Origin: Zhongshania marina
GTDB lineage: Bacteria > Pseudomonadota > Gammaproteobacteria > Pseudomonadales > Spongiibacteraceae
Assembly: GCF_002915595.1 (NCBI RefSeq)
Contig: NZ_PQGG01000036.1
Coordinates: 17,039 to 81,038, forward strand
Direction: 5' to 3'
DNA length: 64,000 nt
The notes below the pieces were generated by a model, which saw only the letters and a list, made by a program, of their open reading frames with translations, did not search any database and was not told where the DNA came from. Below, piece after piece: positions 34,609-43,341 of this stretch; positions within the stretch are counted from its first letter, which is position 1; every line of letters begins with the position of its first letter. The translations under genes and the position numbers were made by a program.

Positions 34609-35490
34609 TCAGCGGTTCGCAATGGCGTCTGCGCGCCGCAGCAATTCTTCGGCACGAGCGACCACTGGAGGATCGACCATTTTGCCTTTGTAGGCAAAGG
34701 CCCCACGGCCTTCTTCGCTGGCGGTTTTAAATGCCGCTAACAAGCCCTGAGCGTGTTCAATATCGTCTGCCGATGGCGAAAAGCCTTCATTCAGCATTAC
34801 TGCCTGACTGGGATGAATACAAAAAGCACCCACAAAACCCATTTGGCTTGCCAGTTTCACGGTGCGCGCAAACGCCTCTGCATCGCTATAATCTGCAATA
34901 GATGCTGGAAAACCAAAGGGCAAAATCCCTGCACGGCGGCAGGCAAAGGTGACCATTTGATTAGGCGCAAATAAAGTTTCGGGGATAGGTGCCATACAGG
35001 CCGATGCCGAAAAATCCTCAGAACCCAAACTCATGCCTAATAAGCGACTAGAAGAAGCCGCGATGTGATCTAAATTCGGTAGCGCACGCACGTCTTCAAT
35101 CTGCGCAATAATTAAAGTATGGCCAATGGAAAGACCCAATTTTTTTTCTAAGGTGTCGAGTTTCGCAGACACCGCCTCAACAATCCCGGCGTCATTCACC
35201 TTGGGCAGTACAATGGCGGCAAGTTTGGGATGCACTACCGCTTCTAAATCTGCGTTGAGATTATCGGCGTCGTTATTTACCCGAACCAATACACCAACAT
35301 TATGCGCGGCAATCGTCTCGGCACCGGCGGCCACCATCGCTCTTGCTTCAGCTTTTTGGTCTAGTGGCACACTGTCTTCTAAATCTAATATACAAGCATC
35401 AGCGCCACGGGTATGAGCCTTGGCAACAAACTTCTCAACATGGGCGGGAAGAAACAGCATTGAGCGCCATACCGGCATTGCACGATTCAT
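34609..35490 (-). CDS. HpcH/HpaI aldolase family, CitE-like CoA-ester lyase
   Basis: A 293-residue TIM-barrel lyase. SMLFLPAHVEKFVAKAHTRGADACILDLEDSVP gives the CitE signature with the metal/phosphate residues (E and D in DLEDSV), and IAQIEDVRALPNLDHIA plus LGSEDFSASA add the second Glu/Asp metal ligands. CitE-like enzymes of this size cleave malyl-, citramalyl- or beta-methylmalyl-CoA to acetyl-CoA or propionyl-CoA plus glyoxylate or pyruvate. It overlaps the MaoC-like gene by four bases. The pairing with a hydratase and a CoA-transferase points to a (S)-citramalyl-CoA lyase role (Ccl), producing pyruvate and acetyl-CoA; inferred. Confidence 0.9.
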   Translation of the reverse strand: MNRAMPVWRSMLFLPAHVEKFVAKAHTRGADACILDLEDSVPLDQKAEARAMVAAGAETIAAHNVGVLVRVNNDADNLNADLEAVVHPKLAAIVLPKVNDAGIVEAVSAKLDTLEKKLGLSIGHTLIIAQIEDVRALPNLDHIAASSSRLLGMSLGSEDFSASACMAPIPETLFAPNQMVTFACRRAGILPFGFPASIADYSDAEAFARTVKLASQMGFVGAFCIHPSQAVMLNEGFSPSADDIEHAQGLLAAFKTASEEGRGAFAYKGKMVDPPVVARAEELLRRADAIANR

Positions 35491-36353
35491 TTCTCTTCCC
35501 TCAATTGTACCTGCGCGGTCATACCAATAAAGCCATCATGGCTTCTCGTCCACAGCGACAAACTATTACCATCGCGCTTGCCGCACACGGTAAATTTATC
35601 AATGTCAAAGCTGGGGCGCTGGGCACGAAACTGAAACGTCTCCATTTGCGCTTGCGGAATATTTTGCGCGACAAGCTCAGCTAACAGAGTTGCTAACAGT
35701 GGACCGTGTACCACCAAGGCGGGATAAAACTCGGTATTTACTGCATAATCGCGGTCATAATGAATACGATGACCATTGTAGGTAAGCGCAGAGTATCTAA
35801 AGAGCAGTACCGGGTCTGGTGTAATTTCCTTCTGCCAATCTGCGTCGAGTGCCGCGGCTTCGCCTGCCGGTAATGGAGCCGCCGCCGTTGGCATATCGCG
35901 GTAAACAATATTTTGCTGTTCGCTTAAACACAGCTCACCATCTTGACGGGTATTGTGCTCAACGGTCACAAAAAGCAGTGTGCCGCTTTTACCACTTTTC
36001 AGATCGACTGACTTAATAGTTGATGTTTGCTCGGCAGACTTGCCTATGATGAGCGGGCGACTGACCTCGAATTTACCCGCCGCCCACATCCGTCTTGGCA
36101 GCGGCGCAGGCGGTAAAAAGCCACCTGTTTTGGGATGGCCGTCCACACCTGTTTCACTTGCCAATGGCGTATCAACAAAATACAGCCACTGCCATGCTGG
36201 CGGCAATACATCGCCAGCTTGCAAACTACTCTGACGATCTAACGCTGCCGCCAGTGCCTGAGCCTTAAATGGGCTAAGGTCATCTTGACGAACCCGCTCC
36301 TTTCCAATCCAGGTTTTTAAAAAATCGATATCGATGGCATTGTTCTCACTCAT
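35487..36353 (-). CDS. MaoC/HTD2-type enoyl-CoA hydratase (FAS1-like dehydratase)
   Basis: A 288-residue double-hotdog hydratase. The second half holds the active hot-dog elements: RYSALTYNGHRIHYDRDYAV, whose D-rich N-x2-H-x4-D pattern is the catalytic hydratase motif, followed by ALVVHGPLLATLLAEL. The N-terminal half is the FAS1-like domain. Mesaconyl-C4-CoA and itaconyl-CoA hydratases have this architecture. It overlaps the genes on both sides by four bases each. Catalysis is addition of water to an enoyl-CoA to give 3-hydroxyacyl-CoA or citramalyl-CoA. The assignment to itaconyl-CoA is contextual. Confidence 0.88.
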   Translation of the reverse strand: MSENNAIDIDFLKTWIGKERVRQDDLSPFKAQALAAALDRQSSLQAGDVLPPAWQWLYFVDTPLASETGVDGHPKTGGFLPPAPLPRRMWAAGKFEVSRPLIIGKSAEQTSTIKSVDLKSGKSGTLLFVTVEHNTRQDGELCLSEQQNIVYRDMPTAAAPLPAGEAAALDADWQKEITPDPVLLFRYSALTYNGHRIHYDRDYAVNTEFYPALVVHGPLLATLLAELVAQNIPQAQMETFQFRAQRPSFDIDKFTVCGKRDGNSLSLWTRSHDGFIGMTAQVQLREEK

Positions 36354-37861
36354 ATGCGACTCGCCTCAGGAGTAAGCAAGGACACACCCAGCGTCACACG
36401 GCGACTTAACCACAAGCTAGGACGGTAGCGCATATCGCCGGTCTGAGCTTGCATCGCGTCTAAAATCATTAGAATACGTTCGCCGCCGATTTTCTCGCCA
36501 ATACTTAATGGACCAGCGGGATAACCCAAACCAATACGCACCGAATCTTCAATGTCTTCCACACTAGCAATACCGCGCTGAGCAATATTCGCAGCGATAT
36601 TCACAATGGTTGCCAGAATGCGTTGAGTTACAAAACCGGGGCTGTCATTAATAATGGTGACATCACCGCCTTGTGCTAGCAGAGCATGTGCGGCATCGCG
36701 GGTGGCCACTTCAGTAATTGGGCTGATCATCAGTGTGCGGCGCTTAGCTAAGCCCGGCAGCGGATCAACAGCAACGGTATAACGCGCATCTAAATCGTGC
36801 TCGGTACAATAGCTAGTGACATCCCAACCCCAAGGCTGAATTAAAATTAGCTCAGCATGTTCAGGGGCATCGCACACTTGCGCACCACCTTCTTGAACCA
36901 GAGACAGCAGTGAATCGTGGTCATCAGCAACAGGATCAATCCACACTTTTAGGCCAGCAACTAATTCTGGTACTGCCGGTTTAGGCGTATCGACACGCTG
37001 ATTATTTTCATAGCAATACCAACCCTCGCCGCTTTTACGACCAAGCAATCCGGCCGCAATACGTGGCGCCACTAAAGACGAAGGACGGAAACGCGGCTCT
37101 TGCTGAAACTGCTCGTAAATAGATTCCATCACCTTGCCAGACACATCCAAGCCAGTAAGGTCTAATAATTCAAAAGGCCCCATTTTAAAACCGGCGGCTT
37201 CCCGCATCAGGGTATCAACATCCTGCACCGACGCGCATTGATCTTCGATAATGCGCAAACCTTCGGTATACAAACCTCGACCGGCGTGGTTTACCAAAAA
37301 TCCAGGCTGATCGGCGGCAATAACGGCGCGATGACCCGCGCCATCAATAACCTTTTTCAATGCACTTACGGTGTCTTGCGAGGTGCGAACAGCGGCAATA
37401 ATTTCTGCTACTTTCATTAAAGGTACGGGATTAAAAAAGTGTAGACCTGCCACTCGCTCAGGATTTTTACACTCGGCGGCAATATCGGCCACCACCAGCG
37501 ACGAGGTGTTGCTGGCGATAATCGCATCACTTGCCAACACCTCTTCTAGCTGCGCAAACAAACTGCGCTTAGCAGAAATTTCTTCAATGATCGCTTCAAT
37601 CACTAAATCGCATTGTGCTAAATCAGCGAGCTGATCGCAGGGGTGAATACGGCTAATTAGTTCGTCGGCTTGTTCACGGGTCTGGCGGCCTTTTTCAACA
37701 CCGCGCTCAATCAAGCCAGTGATAAAATCCATGGCTTTCGCAACCGCGCCGTCCCAGGCATCAAAGCAATACACCTCGTGTCCAGCTTGGGCAAACAACT
37801 GAACAATGCCGCGCCCCATTGTGCCAGCACCAACTACACCAATTCGCTGTATATCCTTCAT
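36350..37861 (-). CDS. 3-Hydroxyacyl-CoA dehydrogenase with duplicated C-terminal domain
   Basis: A 503-residue NAD-dependent dehydrogenase. The Rossmann motif is RIGVVGAGTMGRGIVQLFAQAG at residues about 5-26, NTSSLVVADIAAECKNPERVAGLHFFNPVPLMKVAEI gives the catalytic His (HFFNP), and two C-terminal helical domains follow, the second starting with INDSPGFVTQRILATIVNIA. PaaH/PaaC enzymes of phenylacetate degradation have the same size and duplicated end. It oxidises 3-hydroxyacyl-CoA to 3-oxoacyl-CoA, feeding the thiolase encoded nearby. It is joined by four-base overlap to the hydratase gene and lies 22 bp after a crotonase gene. Confidence 0.92.
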   Translation of the reverse strand: MKDIQRIGVVGAGTMGRGIVQLFAQAGHEVYCFDAWDGAVAKAMDFITGLIERGVEKGRQTREQADELISRIHPCDQLADLAQCDLVIEAIIEEISAKRSLFAQLEEVLASDAIIASNTSSLVVADIAAECKNPERVAGLHFFNPVPLMKVAEIIAAVRTSQDTVSALKKVIDGAGHRAVIAADQPGFLVNHAGRGLYTEGLRIIEDQCASVQDVDTLMREAAGFKMGPFELLDLTGLDVSGKVMESIYEQFQQEPRFRPSSLVAPRIAAGLLGRKSGEGWYCYENNQRVDTPKPAVPELVAGLKVWIDPVADDHDSLLSLVQEGGAQVCDAPEHAELILIQPWGWDVTSYCTEHDLDARYTVAVDPLPGLAKRRTLMISPITEVATRDAAHALLAQGGDVTIINDSPGFVTQRILATIVNIAANIAQRGIASVEDIEDSVRIGLGYPAGPLSIGEKIGGERILMILDAMQAQTGDMRYRPSLWLSRRVTLGVSLLTPEASRI

Positions 37862-37883
37862 TCTACCGCCCTTAATCTTTGTC

Positions 37884-38654
37884 CTATTTGCCCGTAAAAA
37901 CCGCTTTGCGTTTTTCTAAAAACGCCGTCATGCCCTCGGTTTTATCGTCGGTATCGAACAATAATAAAAATTCGCGATTTTCTAAATTAAGCGCAGCATC
38001 TAAAGGCAAATCTGCCCCTGTCGCCAAGGTACGTTTAATCGCACGAATCGCCTTAGGTGGCATTTTACTCGCCGATTTTGCTAGCTGCTGCGCCCTAAGC
38101 AATGCTTGGCCATCTTCAGCTAAATCACTTATCAAACCCAGTTGATAAGCGCGCTCGCCGGTAATGGCTTCGCCGCTCATTAACATCATACTGGCAACCG
38201 CCTTGCCCACAGCGCGAATTAAACGCTGAGTACCACCTGCACCGGGCATAATACCCACTCGGGATTCCGGCTGGCCAAAGCGAGCGGTGGAATCGGCCAC
38301 GATCATGTCGCACATCATAACCAGCTCACAGCCTGCGCCTAATGCGAAGCCACTGACCGCTGCAATAACCGGCTTCTGCGCTTTTGCCAATGGCGCCCAA
38401 TATTGACCTAGGTCAATCTCGGCTACATCCTGCGAACCTTTGTCAGCCAGTAAATTTAAATCCGCACCCGCCGCGAATACCTCATTGCCACCGGTAATGA
38501 CAATGGCGAGAATGGCGGGATCTTTTTCAAGCTCTGTCACCGCAGCAGCAATGGCGGCGCGCAGACTTAAATCCAGCGCATTACGTTTTTCAGGGCGGTT
38601 CAAGGTTATTGTTGCCACCGCTGCGTCGCGGCTGATTAATACGGCTTCGCTCAT
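37884..38654 (-). CDS. Enoyl-CoA hydratase (canonical crotonase)
   Basis: A 256-residue crotonase. NRPEKRNALD starts the fold, FAAGADLNLLADKG forms the oxyanion-hole loop, and both catalytic glutamates are in place: E in ALGAGCELVMMCD and E in GQPESRVGIMPGAGGTQRLIR. This is therefore a true hydratase, adding water to trans-2-enoyl-CoA. It is the best hydratase candidate of the three separate crotonases in the operon; the others lack these acids. It sits between the 63-residue small gene and the hydroxyacyl-CoA dehydrogenase, matching the biochemical order. Confidence 0.93.
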   Translation of the reverse strand: MSEAVLISRDAAVATITLNRPEKRNALDLSLRAAIAAAVTELEKDPAILAIVITGGNEVFAAGADLNLLADKGSQDVAEIDLGQYWAPLAKAQKPVIAAVSGFALGAGCELVMMCDMIVADSTARFGQPESRVGIMPGAGGTQRLIRAVGKAVASMMLMSGEAITGERAYQLGLISDLAEDGQALLRAQQLAKSASKMPPKAIRAIKRTLATGADLPLDAALNLENREFLLLFDTDDKTEGMTAFLEKRKAVFTGK

Positions 38655-38657
38655 AAT

Positions 38658-38849
38658 TTACCTTTTAACTACATGACTATGGCGCGATATTACAATGCGA
38701 CGCACACCATCTTGCCGCGCTAGCTGCGCAACGGTACTCGCTAACACGCAAGCTGAGCTGGTATGAGTATTTGCTGCGTTTGTAGCCGGCGCTCGCAATG
38801 CGAGTCGCGCGGTATCGCCCTCACAATCTATTGATACAAGCTCAAGCAT
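38658..38849 (-). CDS. Small translationally coupled ORF resembling a crotonase N-terminus
   Basis: A 63-residue ORF whose ATG overlaps the stop codon of the upstream crotonase gene by eight bases and whose stop lies three bases before the next crotonase start, so it fills the operon seam exactly. The sequence GDTARLALRAPATNAANTHTS, then VAQLARQDGVRRIVISRHS, matches the first beta-alpha-beta part of a crotonase (GxxARLxLxRPxxNA and DxxVRxIVIxG) but stops before any oxyanion-hole or catalytic motif. It may be the stump of a deleted third crotonase or a small regulatory subunit. I cannot decide between them. Confidence 0.5.
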   Translation of the reverse strand: MLELVSIDCEGDTARLALRAPATNAANTHTSSACVLASTVAQLARQDGVRRIVISRHSHVVKR

Positions 38850-39627
38850 TATTGGATTCGCTTGGTTTACAAAAATCGGGATCGCGCTTTTCACTAAAAG
38901 CAGCAAAGCCTTCTTTAAAATCATCACCCGTTAGCAGAGCTGCTTGATCATCTTCTTCACGCTGCCATTCTTCTTCAAAACTGGCAGAGGGGTGCATCAA
39001 ACGCTGTTTGATACGGTAAAACGCTTCGGTGGGTAGTGTCGCCATTTGTGCAGCTTGTGTAACTGCCACCGCCATAATGTCTTCTTCACCGGCGTCGGTA
39101 TCTGCCAAGCCAATCTGCAATGCTTCGGGGGCAAGAATCATTTTGCCGTTGGTCATAATGCGTTTCGCTGTCGCCACGCCAACTCGGGCGGGTAAGGTGC
39201 GTAGAGTGCCCCAGTCAGGCACCAATCCTAAACGCATAAACGGAAATAATATTTTGGTACTCTTACCGACTACAATATGATCACCCAATAGTGCCAACCC
39301 CACCGCTGCACCGGCACAAAAGCCTTCGACCGCCGATACAACTGGCACCCGCGAATCTGCAACTAAGCGGCACAAACTGTGAATATGGCTCATACGAGCG
39401 CGGGCACCAGCTTCATCTAAGCCAGCCATACTCGGCACATCGCCGCCGGCTGAGAACACACCCTCAACACCGCCCAGTACAATTGCCCGACAATCTGGAT
39501 CGGCCTGCACCTGCTGCAGGGCTTCAATCATCGATTGCCGCACATCGTAGTCAATCGCGTTACGCTTCTCGGCGCGATTAATTAGCAGACGTTTTACATG
39601 TGGTGCTGGCTGGTCAATTTTAATCAT
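38842..39627 (-). CDS. Crotonase-family protein, non-canonical active site
   Basis: A 261-residue crotonase. The fold is clear from NRAEKRNAIDYDVR, the oxyanion loop GGVEGVFSAGGDVPSMAG and AVEGFCAGAAVGLALLGDHIVV, but the first catalytic Glu is replaced (AGAAVGLALL where hydratases have GGxCE) and the second by a hydrophobic stretch FPFMRLGLVPDWGTLRTLP. The pattern VPDWG or VPDxG is more like isomerases or PaaG-type enzymes. It is therefore likely an enoyl-CoA isomerase, not a hydratase. It lies ten bases after the thiolase gene. Confidence 0.88.
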   Translation of the reverse strand: MIKIDQPAPHVKRLLINRAEKRNAIDYDVRQSMIEALQQVQADPDCRAIVLGGVEGVFSAGGDVPSMAGLDEAGARARMSHIHSLCRLVADSRVPVVSAVEGFCAGAAVGLALLGDHIVVGKSTKILFPFMRLGLVPDWGTLRTLPARVGVATAKRIMTNGKMILAPEALQIGLADTDAGEEDIMAVAVTQAAQMATLPTEAFYRIKQRLMHPSASFEEEWQREEDDQAALLTGDDFKEGFAAFSEKRDPDFCKPSESNNA

Positions 39628-39636
39628 TGCTAGCCC

Positions 39637-40839
39637 CTACTCGCCTTCGCGTCCGACGATAGAAATAGAACACACATTCTGGTTGGGCTGACCACCTAAA
39701 TTGTGAATCAAGCCAGTGCGCGGGTTGGCCAACTGACGTTCGCCAGCACGCCCCAAGAGCTGCAAATACATTTCGTACAGCATACGAATACCGCTAGCGC
39801 CAACAGGGTGACCAAAGCACTTCAGACCGCCATCGATCTGACAGGGAATTGCGCCGTCGGCATCAAATTTGCCATCTAGCACGTCTCGCACCGCTCCACC
39901 CTCATCCGAAAGACCTAAATCTTCCATAGTGACAAGCTCAGTAATCGAGAAGCAGTCGTGCACTTCGCTCATGCTAATTTCTTCACGGGGGTTTTTAATA
40001 CCCGCCTCGGCATAGGCTTTTCTTGATGCGATCCGCGCAGTGTGAACGTAGCTACCGTCCCACTGACTTCCCGACATTTCCCAACCGTTAGACACCGCTA
40101 ATTGCAACGCCTTAAAGGTCACTAAATCTTTCTTACCCATTTCCCGAGCGATTTCAGGACGGGTCACTATCACTGCGGCTGCGCCATCTGAAACCCCACA
40201 GCAATCAAACAAACCCAAAGGCTGTGCAATTGTCGGCGCATTCAAGCACTGCTCTATGGTGATTTCTTTACGTAAATGGGCCTTGGGATTTTTCGCGCCG
40301 TTGGCGTGACTTTTTACAGACACATGGGAGATGGCGCGCTTAAGCGTTGCCGCATCTACACCGTGCTTCGCACGGTAAGCCGCAGCCAACTGAGCAAAGT
40401 TTGCTGGCGCTACCGCCGCCGGATACCACTGGGGAATATAGGTTCCCACGGTGGCAACAGGCAAACCGCCGTAGCCGGTGTCTTTTAGCTTTTCAACACC
40501 GAGGGCGATAGCGATATCGCAAGCGCCAGAGGCCACTGCATACACCGCTGCACGCACAGCCTCTGAGCCGCCGGCACAAAAGTTTTCAACCCGGGTCACA
40601 CCAATATTCGGCAAACGCAGGGCGATACCCATTGGTATACCACCGCGACCAGTGCCGACGTCTTCCATATGGGTCGAAAACCACGCCGCATCTAATTGCT
40701 CTGGGGTAATACCGGCATCACTCATTGCTTCGTTATACGCTTCAACCATCAAGTCTTCGGGGCTGGCATCCCAGCGTTCACCAAAGCGGCTGCAGCCCAT
40801 GCCCAAAATAGCGACTTTATCTTTAATTCCTTGAGGCAT
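39637..40839 (-). CDS. SCP-x/acetyl-CoA acetyltransferase-type thiolase
   Basis: A 400-residue thiolase of the SCP2/lipid-transfer class. The nucleophilic Cys is C88 in VENFCAGGSEA, and the general base His is in FGHPVGASGIRM near residue 335. The C-terminus has LGGQPNQNVCSISIV, retaining the second Cys region. It cleaves 3-oxoacyl-CoA with CoA, and members of the class act on branched or sterol side chains. It lies four bases after the HMGS/OB-fold protein gene, a neighbour relationship like the thiolase-HMGS-DUF35 complexes known from archaea; physical association is an inference. Confidence 0.92.
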   Translation of the reverse strand: MPQGIKDKVAILGMGCSRFGERWDASPEDLMVEAYNEAMSDAGITPEQLDAAWFSTHMEDVGTGRGGIPMGIALRLPNIGVTRVENFCAGGSEAVRAAVYAVASGACDIAIALGVEKLKDTGYGGLPVATVGTYIPQWYPAAVAPANFAQLAAAYRAKHGVDAATLKRAISHVSVKSHANGAKNPKAHLRKEITIEQCLNAPTIAQPLGLFDCCGVSDGAAAVIVTRPEIAREMGKKDLVTFKALQLAVSNGWEMSGSQWDGSYVHTARIASRKAYAEAGIKNPREEISMSEVHDCFSITELVTMEDLGLSDEGGAVRDVLDGKFDADGAIPCQIDGGLKCFGHPVGASGIRMLYEMYLQLLGRAGERQLANPRTGLIHNLGGQPNQNVCSISIVGREGE

Positions 40840-40843
40840 TGTT

Positions 40844-42328
40844 TTACTCCGCTGCAGCAGACGAATCTGCGTTGTTATAGGAAACCGGCTTGGCCTTCCA
40901 GAAATAGCGCTTGTAGCCGCGCAGCTCGTCTATGTCTTTAACTCTGAATACCATTTCTACTTCAAAGCCGCTGTCGATATCGCCGGGAGCAACGTCGGTA
41001 AACTCCATGAGTACACGACCACCACCAATAAAATCGACCTGACCATATTGATGCGGCGGCGCCATATAAGACGACAAATATTCAGCTGACCAACTTAGCA
41101 CCTTGCCGCGTTTATCTGCCAAGCTGTATGGCTCTTGGGTGTCTTGCACATGATTACCCGGGGTGTAAGAAATACGTGAAGGCGGGAAGTGCACATCACC
41201 ACTTTCTTTGCAGCGGCCAGCAATAAAGCCAAGCAGCGATTTGTGATGCCGATAAGAAGTGCTAAGCGCGGTCTTTTTGTCTTGCTCTCCGCGCATACCG
41301 CGCTCAAGTTTCAACTGCCCCTTATACGCAAGGAAGCGGGTGTAGCTGGTTTCTTCTTTACCACTAGCCAATTGCGCGGCCAGACCGCGAACAGGTTTAA
41401 AACCTGAAATAGCGTCGGTGACACGCAATACCACGGTGTTACAGCCACTACCAAATTGACTTAGTACAATAATCTGCCCTGGCTGCGCTGACTCCAAAAC
41501 GCCGGCAAGCATAATCAAACCCTGCGCAGTACCGCAGTCGCCCAATTCCGCCGAGAAATTATCGACCACCGCTGCCTCATTAATTCCGCAGCGCTTGGCA
41601 AGTTGCGCATCTGCTTTTTTAAACACCGAGGGGAAAATAAAGTAATTCACATCTGCTGCGTTAATACCGGCCTTTTCCAAAGCGGCATTCACAGACTTAG
41701 GACCGAGTTTGGCAATGCCTTCATCACGCACCCAACGCTCTTCCCAATGGTAATCAATCTCTTCGCCCTGCAGACGGAAGTGATCAACAAAATCGACGGT
41801 ATGACTGGCACTTGCCAAAACTTCGGCAAGGACATTTTCTGTGCCGACGGTGATAGCGGCTGCACCATCTGCGTAATCTAATTCCTGTGCGCTAGCTGCG
41901 CGAGTACGGCGATGACTGGCGGCTACGAGCAAGCTCGCTTCGGCATCGGCCTTGGCCGCGCTAACAGCCTGCGCCAAACTGCTCAGGGCAATACTTTGTG
42001 CACCGCCAAGATCATTGGCAACAACGTCATCTGCCAAGCCCAAAGCCCCGGCCAAAATGCCCGCATTGAGGCGCTCAGCAAAGGGCAAATTTTCTGAAGC
42101 GAGCATGACTTTAGCAAATGCCTGACGATCTACAGACTCCGGCAAAGCATCACGCGCTGCCGCTACTGCCATAGTAATAGCGTCTTCATCCCAATTTGCC
42201 ATACTGCGATGGCCGCGCCCCTTGCCTTTTAAATTTGGGGCAAACCACGCATTAGCATCTACCACCGCCTTGCGGCTCAGTCGCAGATGGGGAATATAAA
42301 CACCGTATCCTGTTATCCCGATAGTCAC
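40844..42328 (-). CDS. HMG-CoA-synthase-like protein fused to a DUF35/OB-fold domain, no catalytic cysteine
   Basis: A 494-residue protein. Residues 1-330 have the thiolase-like HMGS fold: ITGYGVYIPHLRLSR at the N-terminus, a DEDAITMAVAAARDAL helix, then GKxxQS-like strands. The expected nucleophilic Cys near residue 110-130 is missing; NDLGGAQSIALS stands there, and no cysteine occurs in the first 240 residues. The C-terminal 150 residues resemble the DUF35 acyl-CoA-binding OB fold (VHFPPSR, then SYTPG and QYGQVDFIGGGRVLMEFTDV), but only one of the usual four zinc-ribbon cysteines remains (GRCKESGDVHF). It is probably a catalytically altered partner or substrate-presenting subunit for the thiolase four bases downstream. 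Confidence 0.8.
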   Translation of the reverse strand: MTIGITGYGVYIPHLRLSRKAVVDANAWFAPNLKGKGRGHRSMANWDEDAITMAVAAARDALPESVDRQAFAKVMLASENLPFAERLNAGILAGALGLADDVVANDLGGAQSIALSSLAQAVSAAKADAEASLLVAASHRRTRAASAQELDYADGAAAITVGTENVLAEVLASASHTVDFVDHFRLQGEEIDYHWEERWVRDEGIAKLGPKSVNAALEKAGINAADVNYFIFPSVFKKADAQLAKRCGINEAAVVDNFSAELGDCGTAQGLIMLAGVLESAQPGQIIVLSQFGSGCNTVVLRVTDAISGFKPVRGLAAQLASGKEETSYTRFLAYKGQLKLERGMRGEQDKKTALSTSYRHHKSLLGFIAGRCKESGDVHFPPSRISYTPGNHVQDTQEPYSLADKRGKVLSWSAEYLSSYMAPPHQYGQVDFIGGGRVLMEFTDVAPGDIDSGFEVEMVFRVKDIDELRGYKRYFWKAKPVSYNNADSSAAAE

Positions 42329-42408
42329 ATTGCTACTCCGTAGTTCAAACAGACCTCATTGCCTGTTGTGCCATTCACCCGATATTCGTAAACGTCGAGC
42401 TGGCGAAA

Positions 42409-43341
42409 TTAATCGTGTAAAACCCAGTGGCGCTGCAAAAACTCACCGATCTGCGTTATTGCCGTGCGGGCATCTTCCAATTCTTCAGCAAACTGCTGAA
42501 AGACATGGATCATTTCATCCCACACGCTGCACTCAATTTTTACACCTTGCTCAGCCGCTACTTTGGCAAAGGAAAGCGTGTCGTCTAAACCGGTTTCGCG
42601 ATCGCCAATTTGCAATAAAAGTGGTGGCAAACCAGAAAGATTGCCAAACAATGGCGATGCGAGTGGATTTTTGCGATCGCCGTCTTTGCCTAGGTATTGA
42701 TTGGCAAGCGCATCCAGCATAAAACGCTGGTGAATCGGATCACTTTTAGCGCGGGTTTCGTAGCTCTCACCACTCAGCGTCATATCCAACCATGCAGAGA
42801 TAAGTACCGCAGCCGCAGGTAGCGGAAGACTTTCATCCCGCAGGGCTAACAGAGCGCCAGCGGCAAGACCACCACCTGCGGAATCCCCAGCAAGCGCCAA
42901 GTGATCTGCAGAAAAGCCTTTTTTCAGCAGGGCCTTATAGACCGTGACGGCGTCCTCAATGGGCGCAGGAAAAGGATGCTCAGGGCACATGCGGTAATTC
43001 ACGCCGAGCACCTGACAATTACTGGCAGCAGAAATTCTAACCATTAAATCGTGGTGCGACACCACCGAACCCATTTTGTAACCGCCGCCGTGAAAATACA
43101 GCAGAACACGATCGCGACGAGTATTCGGCGCAGAGATCCAGCGCACCGCGACACCATCTATTTTATCGTCGCGATACTCACTTGGCTGACTGTCATTCCA
43201 GAACAGCCGGTCCCAGTCTTCGCGCATGGTTTCCACAGAGGTATCTCGGCGCCACCCACCGTAGACTTTCTGAATACGAGCGATAACAGTCTCGACCTGA
43301 GATTTTTTCTCTGCCAACTTTTCGCTGCTTAACTCGCTCAT
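42409..43341 (-). CDS. Alpha/beta hydrolase, hormone-sensitive-lipase family esterase
   Basis: A 310-residue esterase. The oxyanion motif HGGGYKMGS and the nucleophile elbow GDSAGGG define the HSL (family IV) group; the catalytic Asp and His fall in GDRETGLDD and DEMIHVFQQF. The start is placed at ATG 43341, which shares one base (TAATG) with the stop of the SDR gene upstream; a TTG two codons earlier is unlikely. It hydrolyses an ester or lactone, perhaps formed during ring opening. It is cytoplasmic, as no signal peptide is visible. Confidence 0.92.
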   Translation of the reverse strand: MSELSSEKLAEKKSQVETVIARIQKVYGGWRRDTSVETMREDWDRLFWNDSQPSEYRDDKIDGVAVRWISAPNTRRDRVLLYFHGGGYKMGSVVSHHDLMVRISAASNCQVLGVNYRMCPEHPFPAPIEDAVTVYKALLKKGFSADHLALAGDSAGGGLAAGALLALRDESLPLPAAAVLISAWLDMTLSGESYETRAKSDPIHQRFMLDALANQYLGKDGDRKNPLASPLFGNLSGLPPLLLQIGDRETGLDDTLSFAKVAAEQGVKIECSVWDEMIHVFQQFAEELEDARTAITQIGEFLQRHWVLHD

